Source of the DNA: Daphnia carinata
Lineage: Eukaryota > Arthropoda > Branchiopoda > Diplostraca > Daphniidae
Assembly: GCF_022539665.2 (NCBI RefSeq)
Contig: NC_081338.1
Location: forward strand, 7,180,446 to 7,244,445
Direction of reading: 5' to 3'
Length of the DNA stretch: 64,000 nucleotides
The translations under genes and the position numbers were made by a program. Shown one piece after another: positions 36,301 through 50,679 of this stretch. The notes under the pieces are model-generated. The model saw only the letters and a list, made by a program, of their open reading frames with translations, was not told where the DNA came from and did no database searches. Position 1 is the stretch's first letter. Each line of letters starts with the position of its first letter.

Positions 36301-39300
36301 TACGTCCTCTCTCGCTGCAGAAAGTTTAGAAAAGAAAAGAAATAGAGGCATCACGTATAAAAGTCTTGTTGACTTGCAATAAGAACTGTGGTAAACTCCA
36401 TTTTTTTTTCTAAGGATAGTGATACCACGAACTTTTAGAGGGTGAATGCGTGACGTTATCGACGAACTTTCTCAGCTATTAGGCTGCGACGAAGGGTATG
36501 CGTATGGTATACAGTTCGTTACGTCTACATTGTCTTCCTTTTGGTTGAATCCGATTGAAGGACGCCTATCGACAGCTCGACGTCCAAACTCTTTTTCGTA
36601 AGTTTCGAACGGGTACACTTGTGGTACGTGTACACCCAACGACCCAATGCCCGATCGTACAATTTTCACGGCAACTTTTGCAATGTTTTCTTGTTCAATT
36701 TTTTTCGTTTGGCATTGTCACGAAGCGACATGATAACCTAGAGCAGATGGTTCGATTGTATTACGACAACAAGAAAAGTAGATTCCGCGGAAACCTGTTT
36801 TATTTTTGACGCTTTTAATGGACACGAGAGAACGTGAATTGTTTGTGATGGGACATTCACGATTTTATTTATTGAAATAAACTTTAAAAAAAATTAATGT
36901 GTTTTACCCAGACAAGCGTTGCCCAGAAAAAGCTCGAGATGGGTGTGAAAGAAAGCTTGGGCGAAACTCTTCCACGGTCCGACCTCGTTGTGAAATAGAA
37001 TCCGACTGGAAAAGGGCAATGCAAAGACAATTGCCAGAAGAGCAGCACCAGCGTATCCTGTAGGAAGAAAAAAATAAACAAGTTTTTAATATGAAATGTG
37101 TTGCCTTTTCACATTTTGGGGCTCTTCGTGCAATACCTAAATGCTCAGCGATAAAATGGCACAAAGCCAAATCAGTTTGGCACACGCAACACATCATTTG
37201 CGTGCCGAGCTTGTTGCATTCAACATCCAAAAATCGCGTGAAATACTCACGAAGCCTCACGATCTTTTTAATCGACGATGGCGTGTACAAAAAATTTGCT
37301 TTTACACTCAGACGCCCGATTTAAAAAAAAGCACACCCCTATGAACAAACAGGTCTGAGTTGTATTTGTAAAACGAGATTTGCATAATCTGGAATGTATT
37401 GCATAATGTGGAAGGATCAATCGGTATACAGCAGGTTGTAACTGAGGTCTTCTTGGGGTCCCCTTTTTTTATGTATAGGAAAGGGGCACGAAATTTCGAA
37501 GTGAATGATGAAGGGCCCATAAGGTACAGATAGGCCATATAGATGTCTTTATTGACACATAGATAGAATCAAGGCACATGTAAAATGTTCAGCTGTTCCA
37601 CTACCCAGACGGGGACTTCTGCTGACGTCAGTCATAATTCGTCAGATGCTACGACATCGTTCCAAAATTGAGGCACATCGAAGCAGCGTGTGTACACGCA
37701 CGTGTGGATCGTTTCGCACGAACGAGTCTGTATCCCGAGGTCCTCCACCTCGAGAGCACGGACCCAAAAAGATGTCCAGTTTTCTTTTGATCTTTTCCTG
37801 ACGTTTTCTCATTTTATTGCCACGTGAACAGCAAAAAAAGAAAAAAGAAGGGGGAAAGTATAAAGTAATTGACACACACGCTATTGTCGGCCTTTTTTTG
37901 TTTGTTTGTTGTTGCAGTTGTACGTGATCGATAATCAAAACAAATGCAGCCAATCTGAGTGTAGTAGAGTGTCACTATTTGCAGAGCACACTTCAACGAT
38001 TTCACATTTTTCGAACGATTCTCACAGCCAGGAATCGTTAAGTCTTGTTTAAAAAAAAAAAAAGATTTCAGAAAAAAAAAATCGAACATAATCTACCTTT
38101 TAAAGACCAATGTTCAAACTTGTCATCTATCTATGCAGTGATGAATTGCAATTCTTCTTTTTTTTTTAAAAGAGAAAAGAAAACGAGGCACACACAGAGT
38201 TTTTTTTCCTCGAGAATAAATGATTATGGTGCGAAATAATAATAATAAAAAAGGGGAAGGTTGAAAGATTCTATATAATATATCCAGCTGTGAAAAGACG
38301 ATGGGTCATCATTTTTTGTTTTGAAAAGATTGATCTAGTGTTAAAAAAAAATAAAGAAAAGAGGCAACGAAAAGGGAGGATGATGTCACATGGGCACAAG
38401 TTCAAATCCAGTCTGAAACTTTAGTGATTGATAGACGTCCGGGTATATAAAATATATAGGGTGCTTCTCTTGTCTAATGCATACCCTCTATAATATGCAG
38501 CAGGGGTTATAGAGGACTGCGTTAGCATGTTATTGGTATAGGGATTAAATTTAATCGAAAGATATGCACACCCTATTGACTGAGCTTCGAAATGGAAGCT
38601 TATGCATTTGATTACGTGGGAATACGTAATCACCGAAAAAACGAGTTTTGATGAACTCCATTGCGTGTGAATGCGCGAAAAGGAGTGCACAAACTTTCTC
38701 CAATTATTCACGGATCCTTTTTTTTTTTCTTAAATTACCAATGAATTTCATGATGTATTTACAGCTTTTCTTTTTCAAATGATCTTTATCCAAAGTAGTG
38801 GGTTCTCTCCTTTTTCTTTTCACTATGTAACGCACTATCGTTGCGAAAAGCAGGCCATCCTTAAGGCTTCGGCATCGATTAGGCTCGTTCACCCTCCATT
38901 GTATAATTCAATATAATACAGGATTATTTCTTAATCAACTGGTTAGATGTAAAGGGAGAGAACCACTTGACATTGCACAGTGATCGTCAGTTTCTGACAA
39001 CACGGCCAAAGGCCATTGATTGTCAGTTCATTTAAGAAGAGGGGGAGGCCAAACGGACTCGTCTTGATGCCAGCCTTCGTTTACATCTCATATCGCCGTT
39101 GCCATGGGCATATTGTGTCCACTGGTTAATGAGCGTTACATCATCAGGGTTGCGGTAAACGTAAAGCGAGACCTCAATTTGCCAACACAACTGAATATTA
39201 CGCTACGTTTATATTACTTTGGCCGTTTATGGTTCTATTTATTAAACGAATGTAGGCTAGCCTAAATACATAAAGCCAATGAACATTTAGATGACGCAAT

Positions 39301-42300
39301 GCCTTTCCATCAACAACAGGCTACAGCTGTGTAGAATGAATAATAGCTAATTGCCTTTTTTTTTTTTTTTTTGTCTTTCTGCTTGTGTGTCGGCGTGTAA
39401 CACAATTGAGAAAATGGCGGCTGCGTCCCAGTTTTTTTTTATTTTATCCAACGTGATGACCCATCAGCATATTGAAGAACAGCAAACGCTGTAACGTGAG
39501 AGGCACTTGAATATACGTGACTGAAAACAGGTTTAGAAAATGTCTGGGTTTTTATTCGCTTCGGCTTTAAGTTTGTACGAACTGATGTGACTAGCCGAGT
39601 AATCACTTGGCTATTATGCAACAGCGACGTACTCAAATGAATGGCGTATTACCTTCTGCCTGACAGAAATGTCCAAAAAAAAAATTCATGTTTAAGTTTC
39701 GGATGAACGGTTGACATTTGAAAATCCAATTATTGCACATATGTATACACTCGAAAAATGCAATATAACTTGCATAAAAACACATACGAAAGAGTTCGTA
39801 CAGGATGATAAGTATTTCATCCCTCCAGCAAATCAAGATAACGATCCATCGTTTACAGAGACCCAGCTGCTATACACACAATGTCCAAGTTATATCATTA
39901 AAAACAATCAATGTGTGCCCCCGCTACGAAAAACTTTTCTTCGTCGTTTCGAGAAGTTTAGGAAACATTTCCAGATTTCTTGAAACATAGAAGAAACACT
40001 TTTGTTTCGATTTTTTATGCACAATTTGCATTAGCGGAAAAGGGTTGCGCAGGATGATATTCTTCGATATCATTGACTGTAAAATGAGGGAAAGCCAAGG
40101 GCACAGGTTGCCCTTGTATCAACCACCACACCGAACCTAATCTTAGATACACTCCATATTTATAGCCTTCACACACACACAGACGTGCTATAGATGTAGG
40201 CCACATCATTGCTTTTCATTAAGTGTTGTTTTTGCAATCGAAAATCTGCTTTACGATCGAACTATATCGTCCTTTTTCTTACACCACCTTATATTCGTAT
40301 AGATGTCTTCGCGTGTAAAATGGATGTTTCCCGTTTCTTGTTGGATGTCTTTGTGCCTTTTGTTTCATGTCTGGGATTCTTTGTGTGTGTGTGTGTGTGT
40401 GTGTGGAAGGTGGGGAACAACGTCTGGAAACATCGTTTTCTCTTCGCCTTTTTTAACAGCCCTGCTTGTTAGTGAAAGTGTCACGTAGCTGTTGTCGTCT
40501 GGTTTGCCCGGCATCAGAAAATGGAAATTATTTCAGCTCCGATTTCAAACATAATTAACCTTTCCATATATGTAGGGGTGGTAATCCGATTCGGGAGCCT
40601 TAGAGCAGAACGTCCCTCCCTTTAAATGTTATATCCTTTTTTATATAGGTTTTTTTTAAAATAGATACAGTATATACGAAAGGGGGAAAGGCTCAGACAT
40701 TTATACTACATATACCACACCACAATAAATCTATCTTTATATGTGTCACTTAACATGGCGCACAGCAAAGAGTCCTGAAGCATTTCCCCCTTTTCACCCC
40801 TCAAGGCTTGTTCTATAAAGTCTTAAATGATTGTATACCCTACGATTCTTCCTTCAAAGAAAACCATCATTTTCTTTCCCCCCTTCCATCGTATTTTTTT
40901 TCCTTTTTTTTTATCCTTTGACTTGCTATATATATACAGACTCGTTTTAGGTCCATCTTATAGACGATAGAGAATGTATTTATATAGGCTAGGGGGCGGT
41001 CTATTATATCGAACAAACCCACCACCGAAAGCCTCTTCCTGTTCATTTGGTCGTCACAGACATTGGCGTTTGGTGGATATATATGCAAGTCAAAGTGCTG
41101 TCTAAACTTCCGCTTCTAATTCCGTTTTCTTCCTTCCTGGAATAATCCAACAAAAAACACATAGAGTTGCTCTTTTTTTTTCTTCTTTTCACTCGCAGTG
41201 TATCTGATGTGCATCTCGTCGTGTACGAAGAGTAGCGATAGATAAATACACGGGCGCATCGATCGATTGCCGGTGTCTGTACTTGCATCACTTGATTCGT
41301 GGCGAAAAAACACGTCCCAATCACTCTCGAGCAGCTGTTGTTGCCATAAAGTTAACTGACTTAAGCTCACGTCGTTGGGTACATCCAATTCTGTTTTTTT
41401 TTTCTCCTCCCTCTCTCAGCTAAATCGTCTTGCGCTCACGCAATTTTTTTCCCGAACGAGAATGGTCTATATATATGTATATATATATATATATATATGT
41501 TTATGGATGGCAGCCAAATTCATTGTAGGAAAATGGCTAGTACGTGTATCCCGCACATCATCGTCTATAGGCCTATATAACACATCATCAGCTTTTCTTC
41601 TTTCTCTTCTTTTTTTTTTTTTTTTTTAGCCTTTGGGGAGACACAAAGTAAGGGTTGGTCACGTGACCCTCTGGTCGCTATAGCCAAAAAACCCTGTGGA
41701 AGAGGGCAAAGAACGAGAAATATACAGGACTTTTTCTTTTTCCCCCCTCTCCCTCTTCCGGAATATATCTAAGTCTATTATTACATTTACTGCGTGTTAG
41801 TATAGATCCACCCCCTATATAATACCAAAATAAAATAAAGTAAAACTTCCCCCACATTTATACGAAGGCCTGTGCAAATGTCATTTATTGTAGTAGAGGG
41901 TGGCAAACGTCTATAATACGAAGGCCGCGCTAATAAATGTGAAGAAAATAAGAGAAGCTGTTTGGAGAGACGTCAAATGCATTCGATACATTTTTTTTTT
42001 TTTTTTTTTCGTTAGTGTATACGTACATTTTTTTCCAGACGATCTGTCCAAACGTTGCCTCCAATAGAAGAGGGGGAATGCGATGTATCTCGTCATTGCA
42101 ACGATGCCACTCCTTCGGGAGTCGTTTCGTTCTTCGCGTTGCTACGTTCGTCCAAGAATCAATGCGTCTTTGAATTAAAAAAAAAAAAGAAGACGTTTTT
42201 CTTTTCTTTTTTTATTATCGCAGTTAACTTTGTGCGGGATTTTTCTTTTTTTTTTCCCGACCGACATCTGCTACGTATTAACGTTTCAGAATAAAGAACT

Positions 42301-44558
42301 GTCACTTTCCTTTTGTTATATGCGTCAAGTCTTCCGCGTTTAACTTTGTATTATGTTTCTTCCTTCTGTTTGAGGACAAGACAGGATCGATGATGGCTTT
42401 TCTTTTTCTGGTTGAAAAAATTTCTTCAGAAATGTGGAGCTTGGAGGAAAGTAAGTAAACTTTTTTTTTTTTTGCTGCTCATATTTTTAGGATCCCGTGC
42501 GAAATAAATAAACACATGCGCTAATTCCGCGATTAGCTTCTTTCAATTTAGCTCTTAAGAAAAACATAGAATCAAATGAGTTCAGACTTGAACGCATTTT
42601 CACGGCTAGTATGGTACGATAGACGCATAAAATGAATGGTACAAGCGTCACGTCATCGGTGAAACACAACAAACATGAAGTAGCACTTTCGGCCAAAAAC
42701 AGACACGCAATTAAGGCTAAGTGCTTTGCTTATACTGCATCTGTCATTAGCCCCCGGATTTCAAGAAAGCAAAGCCACCATATCAATTCTTTGTTTGCTT
42801 TTTTTTCTCTTGTTGTGTGAGCAAACTGCGTGATCCCCATTTCGTGCAAAACGTCTTGGCGAATAATATAAAAGAAGGATAAAAAGAAGAAATAGATTCC
42901 CGGTTACCTGATGGCGTACATTCAATGCTCATATCCAGTCTGTTTTAATCAAAGCGAGAAATGCGAGGAACAAAGGAGCTTTTGCGCAACACTGAAAAGT
43001 TCTGCGATACGAAACTAGTTAACGTATGGAAGCCGTAGAAAGATTTCTTAGAACATAATAAAGTCTGGTTTTAACGGGCGAAAGTGTCGCGTAATGATTC
43101 GCGACGCGACCCCGCGCTAAATCACACATTTATATTGCAACATGATGTCCATCGGTTGCTAAGCGAAAGGTAGTCGTGCGGCACAGAAGCAGACGTGTGT
43201 CATGTTGTTTCATTCATACATACGTTCCCAAATGTGTATATAATCACTACATCTTCATTTAAACGGTAAAGAAAATCCATTTGATTTAAACCTTTTTTTT
43301 TTAGGTTAAAAAAAATTAACAAAAAAAATAACAGGATTGATGAATGTGGAAAGCCGTTTGCACGTGTAAATGGCATCTCGAATTACGTACTGTGTATATA
43401 TGTATATAAATAAATCGAAGGCCAACTTTAATCTTAAGAGGCACTCGCAGCGTGATAAGAAGAAAAAAAAAATCCACTTAGTCTGAAGTTCGCGAATATA
43501 CTTTACGTCTTTCTTAGAGCCTGAATCAATATATCAGGGCGATAACTGTATTGCGAATAATCATTTTCTTTTGATGCGTTATAAAAAAAAAAAAATAATA
43601 TTTGCCCCAGAGGCGCGATGGATGCGGTATAAAAGTGAGCGCAGCATGCTAGACGTTGAATAATAAAAAACGGAAATGGTTGGCTCAGCACGTCTGCAAG
43701 TTTTTTTTTTTTTTCATCCGTCCATTCCAAGAAGAAAAAATTGTATTTCATATAAACGCGATGGTCAAAATGACCGTCATGTATATGGGGGTCACCTCCG
43801 TATAATGGCTCTAATCACAGCGTGAATGCAGCCTATTAACTGCATGAAAAAGCCCAGCCATACTCAGACACGAGCCTAGCACAAAACCATGTCGCGTAGA
43901 TTTTGTACTCAAAAATTCTGGATGACTCCAGCAATAAAAAAAAAGGATGATTGGATTCTATTCTGCTTGGAATATACGTATAGATCCAGTCAATAGGAAT
44001 CGTCCCACCTGCCTATATATGTATGCACAATCTGAGGCTTGGACACCAATAGAAAGAAACGATACCAAAGCAGATAAGATGTGTTTAACATTCACCTCTC
44101 ATGTAGACGTAAGCTGGTCCTCTCATCGATGGCCGAGTCAAGACGATCAAATTGAGAACGTTTCCCAAGATGCCCAAGATGCAGATGGCGGGCAGCGCGA
44201 TACCGTACGAGTAGTATTTCAACCTCTGCATGTCCTCCTGTTGTTTGGCCGTATTGATGCTGTGCTGATGATTGCGCAGGATGCCCACCGGTGTCGGAAC
44301 AGAACTAACCAAACCCGTTAGCACGGTGGAAGGCCAATCACTAACGCCGCTGCTATCGGTCACAAGGAAATGATCGGTCTGATTCAGTTGTTGCCTCGTT
44401 AACAAAGCCGAATCGTCTTCGCCAAAGAGCGGCATCTGGTTGAGTCGGGTCAAGGCGGCGCCCATGAAATAATTGCTAATCTCCGGGGGACATTTAATCA
44501 CAATCTCGGATAGCGATAAGTTGAAAATCTCCTCAGCAGATTGGTCCATAATGATCAT
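30367..44558 (-). CDS. Orphan class A (rhodopsin-like) GPCR, peptide-receptor type, complete, 6 exons
   Basis: Predicted 498 residues. Exons: 44558-44096, 37057-36908, 33644-33361, 32748-32495, 30777-30585, 30519-30367. All introns are GT-AG and phases add up; intron 1 is about 7 kb. A long extracellular N-terminus has N-linked sites (NLS, NQT). TM1 has GNVLNLIVL (about residues 134-142). TM2 is GYAGAALLAIVFALPF. TM3 ends VERYLAVC (E/DRY). The disulfide Cys are in LGNACLG and HVITCSTV. TM5 is MAPTLIIVHLNCCIIVVY, followed by a long Ser/Gln-rich third loop. TM6 holds FSVCITPQLVL, and TM7 is EVTNYSFTFYIYCMFSRDFR in place of NPxxY. The TM7 signature and ERY suggest the arthropod/nematode orphan group around C. 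elegans B0563.6 and Drosophila CG33639; that placement is from memory and the ligand is unknown. The highly conserved Asp of TM2 appears to be Ala. Confidence 0.9.
33106..33118 (+). repeat. C homopolymer, 13 nt (in a GPCR intron)
   Basis: Uninterrupted C13 in the intron between coding exons 3 and 4 of the GPCR. Confidence 0.9.
40382..40405 (+). repeat. (GT)n microsatellite
   Basis: About twelve GT dinucleotides inside GPCR intron 1. Confidence 0.9.
41468..41499 (+). repeat. (TA)n microsatellite
   Basis: TATATA tract with two G interruptions inside GPCR intron 1. Confidence 0.9.
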
Positions 44559-44753
44559 CTTCGGATATGGTGGTATAAAGGAGTTAGGGTATCACGTCTT
44601 GATGCAGTTTCAACGATAAGGCAAATATATGCTAATTTTGGAATTTAAAAACAAATGAAGATGTTGGTTAGTTAATATACATATATTTTTTTCGATCCCG
44701 ATTTTCACTCGCACTACATCGTGGAACTGGGAATGAAAATGCCTGTTATACCT

Positions 44754-44762
44754 CCTTATATA
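44754..44762 (-). promoter_or_regulatory. TATA box of the GPCR gene
   Basis: The minus strand reads CTATATAAGGAGG, about 200 nt upstream of the first coding ATG, followed at the expected distance by an initiator-like TCATTCC. Confidence 0.5.
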
Positions 44763-44769
44763 GTCTGGC

Positions 44770-47700
44770 GATGGATCCGCATGCGCAGATGATGATCGCA
44801 TTTGCTTGACTTTGCACCTGCGTACGTAATCTTTAACTTTGAAATAAAAAATTCGAATTTGTTTTTCGAGAGATGTTCTTATCTAGAAAATGGGCCGGCT
44901 AAAAGTTACGTGATTGTATCCCTCCCAGAGTTTGCCTAGAGATATCCTTGTCACGTCAGCGACATGACCTCATTGTATGGTATCTATACTATTTTCGATA
45001 CCGTTGTCGGTTTATCGTCTCTAAACACGACGAAGAGGGCCCGTTTTTTTCGCCTTTTTCCAAAAAAAAAAAACCATTTTCTTCACTGTATATATACGGA
45101 CACTTCCGTTAGCACTAAATCAACGCCCCCATACATGACCTACTTTACTAATACACAGACGTGCAAATTAAAAAAAAACAAACAATGTACTTCAACAATC
45201 GATAACCAGACGCGTTTGATTCGCATTTCAACATTTATCCTCACCATTTTTCAGTTTGCCAATCGAAAAAAAAATGTACGTGTTGACGTGTTTTAGTTTC
45301 CCTTTGCTGAGTTTATGTATATACTAGACTAATGGCCGTGCGTGTTATTCGTTCCTGTTGCGCATACGGCACTCAATTCATTAGCGCCAAAACTTTGTGT
45401 CGACGTTAGCAAAAAACTTTCCATCAGGCAAAGACTGAAAAAATTTGTTTGGCGATTGCGCGATTTCTTTTTTCACGCGTGGGTGTGAAGCGGCAATCAA
45501 TTACAATCTAATCAGGTCATATTGTTGCAAAGACTGTAAATCTAATGAAACTGTAACGTTTAAGAAGGTGATTTATGAGGGCCGGAAGCAAGAAGTTCTT
45601 TTTATCTATAAATATATGATCGGAAAAATAAGAGCAAAAGGACAATCCAACACCTCGTATAATAAACTATCAACGTATATGTATATAAATATATGTATAT
45701 AAAGTTTGTTTTTGCCATTATTTTGCTCACGCAAACTGCCGTGCAACTTTCCCTGTTTAAGAAGAAATAAAACATAGCGGTTGTTGATCTTCTCTTCAAC
45801 GTGATTTATATATACGAGCAGCCGTATAACCTATGTAGTGATGGTCCAATTAGTAGTGCTGAAAGTTTCTCGGTCGGCAACTTTCAGTCTACATTAAAAT
45901 GAGCTTGCGCACACAACAAGTGCGATACTGCATGGAAAATTGTTGTTGCCAAAACTTCCCTATGGGGAAATGATAGGGCGTCACGAAATATATGCGAGCT
46001 TGCTGGCCAATATCTTCGAGGTTCTCTGTGACACGGAAAAAGTAAATTCAATCAGGAAGGAAACCGGATAATATTTTTTTTCATTTAAAAAGAAAAGAGG
46101 CTGTCACAACAATAATTTGTTCAAATTATAATTTTTTTTTTGTACAAAAAGGAACATTTTAATAATAAAAAATGAAAGCGAAATCAATTGGCTTTTTGGC
46201 GTATTAGTACCACAGCTGCGCAGCTGTTTGTTTTCAAATACTGTAATACTAAGCGTCGTTTAATAATACTGCTTCTTTCGGTATTGACGTTTGGGGATCC
46301 AGCATGCTCCAATTTCGATAAGCAGGTGAGCATAAAAATACACTTGCACGGCCTGTTATTCATTTTTTTTTCTGTCTTTTGTTTGTGTGGGCCCCCATTA
46401 AACAGTGGGTGGAAGGAAAGGTCGCACACACCACACACACAAGCTCTACGTGTATACGTGCTTTTATACGCAAGAAGTAGCAGACCATATACATTGTTTA
46501 TGTCACGAACAACCTGTATATTTAGACCAGGGCTGCTGCTTATAGATTGCATGCAAATGTGGAACACAGCCTAGGTCGTTGCTCTACATATTTCTCTTCG
46601 TTTTCAACAACAAAGTTGATTTCTTTTTCGTTGCCATAGATGGAATGATTTTTTAAATGATTTAAAATAATAATTGGGCTCCGTCTAAACGTGGATGTGA
46701 CCTTTGAGTTTATTACCGAGGTGTTTGGTCGTATCAGCTGGCTTCCATATATTACATACATATACGTGGAAAGCATCGAATATGATTGTGCGTGCTTGTT
46801 TGATTGCAGTTTGTCATGTATCCAAAGGTTCAATTCAGGACTTTTGATGACGACGTTTTGTAGCTATAAAAAGAAAAGGGCATAACAAAAATCAAATCAC
46901 AGCCCCTAAAATGTACACCACGGAGATACGTAGACGTGACTTGGGTGAAATGTTATTCCAGTTACGAACAGCAATAGATTGAATTAGGCACGTTCAAATT
47001 GTTTGCAGACACGCCATCTGTTGGTTTTTGTATGCCTCGCTATTTAAAGAACCGGGAGGTGAATAAAATAGACAATTTGGTGCAACCTTTTCAAATGTAT
47101 GCGCTTGTTGACACTGGTCCTTTCCAGTGGATTTCAATCAAATTCATTCTATATAGACTACACAACAATTTCAAATGTTTCCTTTGCTGCACTCCTAACA
47201 TAATATTTAACGTTTTTAAAGAAAAGTATCTCGTTGAATATACTACTGGTGATGGACGTCAGCCCACTAGATGTAAATAATATACTCTCAAAGAAGTTGG
47301 AGTATCCGTTTTCATAATGGTTTGCGATATGCCACAGCAGCATGATACTATTAAGCTCACTCAAGTTATTGCTCCAATTAGTATGGACACTAGAGATGAA
47401 ATAGCACTACTTATGATGAATGAAAGCATGCCTGGCGTGAGACCGCCCTCTCTTCGAATATATCTATACACATACCGAGCCAATAAATAAAGATATATTG
47501 CTAAGAGCATTCGCCAACTTGCAGACCATGTTACACGAGCGCACACATCAATGGAATTTTTTTTAAAAGAAAAAAATATTTTATCTTGTGAAGGGCAATG
47601 GCTTCAGCATGGTGCAACGTATGAATAATATACCCTATAACCTATACGCAAATTGGCTCGTTCATACGTGATCGCGTCTACATACACGCATCAATCTGTA

Positions 47701-50679
47701 AAGGTATATACACCAAAAACGCGGTAAAATCTTAGAATTACTTTATTTTTTTTTTTAATGTAATAATTATTCGGATGCTGCGATGTTCAATTCCGACTGG
47801 GTTCTTTGTAACCATTTGCTTGGTACGTAGAATCAAGCATTTTGTTGAAAAGCTCTTTGCTTTTATGTTATTCCATGAATCTGATACACCTTATTACACT
47901 TTGACGTTGATGACGGTGAACTTCGTCTGTTTAAGAAGTCGTTCGGAACGAAGCTAACAATTTTCCTTTTTTTTATTTGTTCTGCTGATATTAATGCCCT
48001 TGAGCTCTATCGTATCCACGACGAATAGTCAACATAAAAAACAGTGTACGAATATGAGACGTGTCCACAAAACGTATTTGTGCAAAAGGAAGACGTGGAA
48101 CACGCAAAACGCGCATGGAAATCAACAGTCTATGAACGAACCATCCGTTTTAAAACGGTTTCACAGTATGATGTGCGTCGCACATTTTTGTATATTCTGA
48201 GAGCACGGATTATTATTCCCTTGAAAATATATAAATGTGAGACTTGCGAACTGCTACTTTCGAAAAAAAAAGGGAACTCATTTTTTTTGGGGAGGGGGGT
48301 ACGTCGATATTATATTAAACGGAAACGCGCACCAGCCGCGTGTTTGTGTAATGAAGGGAGTGGTGAATCTATACAAGCCGGATGGCACACGGGCAAACCA
48401 TAATAAGGTTATTGCTTTATATACACAAATGTGTATACGGCTATTGTTGTTCTATTCGTTGGAAACGGCCTGGGAGTTTGCAGTTCACAGACTGTACATA
48501 GGCGGGATGTATCTCTTTTTACTGTATGGCCATCACCTAGTCTACATTTTATAGTTGCACAACAGCTGTACACAGTTATCTCTTATTTAAAAGAAAAAAT
48601 AATGATATCACATAGACTACAATGAAAAAGAATAACGCGCATAATGCTACATGTTTTTTTGAAAAAAATGTTTTTATGCCCCACATGTGTATAGGTTTAT
48701 ACAGACTAACCTTCAGCAAGGCAGGTGATTTTAGTTTCCTAAATTACATCGCAGTTGATTCGTCTCGCTTAATTACACTAATCATCGTGATATAAACCTT
48801 AAAGTATAAGCGATGCAAAATTTCATTGCGGATCATTTGTCGATAAAAAAAAAAATACTGTTATTAGATAGTATATGACTAACAACCAATAAACTTGCGA
48901 TAAGTGTGTGTAGCGTCATACATAACGAGTTCTATAAGCTCAAATTTCTTATTGCTTTTGCCCACGGTCGTAACGCAATAGCGCATTCCACGGTGTACAG
49001 TATATAGGGAAAACGAGGCGAAGTGAAAACGCTCCGTATTTCGGATGTTATCAACGCAAAGAAATCGATGTGACGATGAAAAATAAAGCATTAGTTTGCT
49101 GTGGAATGCTTGGCATAAATAGGAAAACGTATATTGAAGAATCTGGATTTTTTTTCTCTAAGAAACGGACATGCACTCCGGAATTATGTAATTTCCTTTA
49201 AACGGAGTTGAAAGGACCTCTAAACAAAACAGAGGACATGAACTCCTTACACGTGCCAAAGTTCAAAACAAAACAGTCCATCGTCTTCGTTTATTTACTT
49301 TAGTTTGTTCTAACTCTTCACCGTTGGTCAAAGTGTGTACACACAGAGGCTCTTATTTCGTTGATAGATTCCAACAGGCAAAACACTGAGCTGTACAAAG
49401 AAGCCCGAAAAGTTTATTACGAAAATCGAGATCAAATATGGTTTGACTATATTCCTCTAACCTAGATACTCTCTACGTCTACCAGTGCAATATGTTTGGA
49501 TATTTTATTTTTCCCTTGCAGCAAATGCAAATAAACGTAAGCGTACATAGAGTTAAAAGAATCGATCGGGAGTTGCATTAGCGTAGTGGAGGATAGGCGA
49601 TACATATAAAGCAGTTATATATAGTTTTCGCTTCAGTCGTCCCACCTCATGTGGCCGTTACGGCGTCCGCCACTCTTTGTGTCAATGCCTTCACCGTGTG
49701 GGCGGGATGGCTGTGCGTGACCGCGTCCAACAAATAATAAGAGAAAACAAAATAAAACAAAACAAAAAATTCGATATTCAGTTGTGTCACACGTCTACTA
49801 CCTTGATTTATTAGAATGGGCTTTTAACACGTATGCCTAAAGCGGAACATGTTTGTATAAGTATATGCATTGTATACAGCGGACACATTTACCTTATATA
49901 CCTCGTGTGGTGGGATATGTGTACATACGTCACTCGGCGGGGCTTGTTTGATTTATAACATGTTCACCCGTCACGTCAAACTGTGTCGGAATGAAACTTC
50001 ATGATGAACGTTTTTTATGTCAATTCATTTCTGCTGGGGTGGAACTTTTAATATCCTGATAGGCTGAACAGTATAACTTGCCATTGAATCGATACGCGGT
50101 AGCAGGTAGCAACAGAATTGTTATGTTTTGTATTGTTTAAACTTAAACTGGTGAGCTAATAAGGAAAAAAGAGTCCGAGGTCGATATTAGTCAGTTGGTT
50201 TATGTTGAAGCTTAGTTATGATTGCATTTTGCTGCTTGGAGACGATTCTTTGTCGAAGGGAATGAGCTGGTTTCATTTTCGTTTTAGGACTTTTAAGAGC
50301 AAGTTAGTTAATGAATTAGTATTCGCCGATTATGATCAAATGTCTCCCGTTCTTGATACTTGAGTAAGTCCTTATCGATGTTTGTCTCCATGTATCCGTG
50401 TACCCTGTCGTGCGCAATCCTTTACAATAGAAACACAAGAGAATTCGGGTAAGAATGGGCTTCGAACCTGGTAGCGGTTAACGCAAAAAAGAGAAAAAAG
50501 TTAACTGCATATCAGAGATTCATAGCAGGAGAGTGGGTCAGCTGTTTCAATCAAAACACGAGTAACTGGGATAATCGCGGAGAAAAATGAATTCGGTTGA
50601 TCCCAGCACCAACTAGTGTATCTTGTGTAACTAATGAATATTGATTAGTTAAAATCCTGATCTGAAAAAAAGTGAATCA
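44770..50679. other. Intergenic region between divergent genes, no gene seen
   Basis: About 5.9 kb between the GPCR promoter (-) and the Vps15 start (+). AT-rich with TATATA and poly-T tracts. The longest frames (about 120-128 codons, for example at 46184-46574 on both strands at once) are overlapping low-complexity shadows. It may hold GPCR enhancers, but nothing can be named. Confidence 0.4.

Noticed and set aside
46184-46574. Pair of 127/128-codon frames on opposite strands
   Set aside because: Exact antisense shadows of one another, no domain, no splice partners and flanked by A/T runs.
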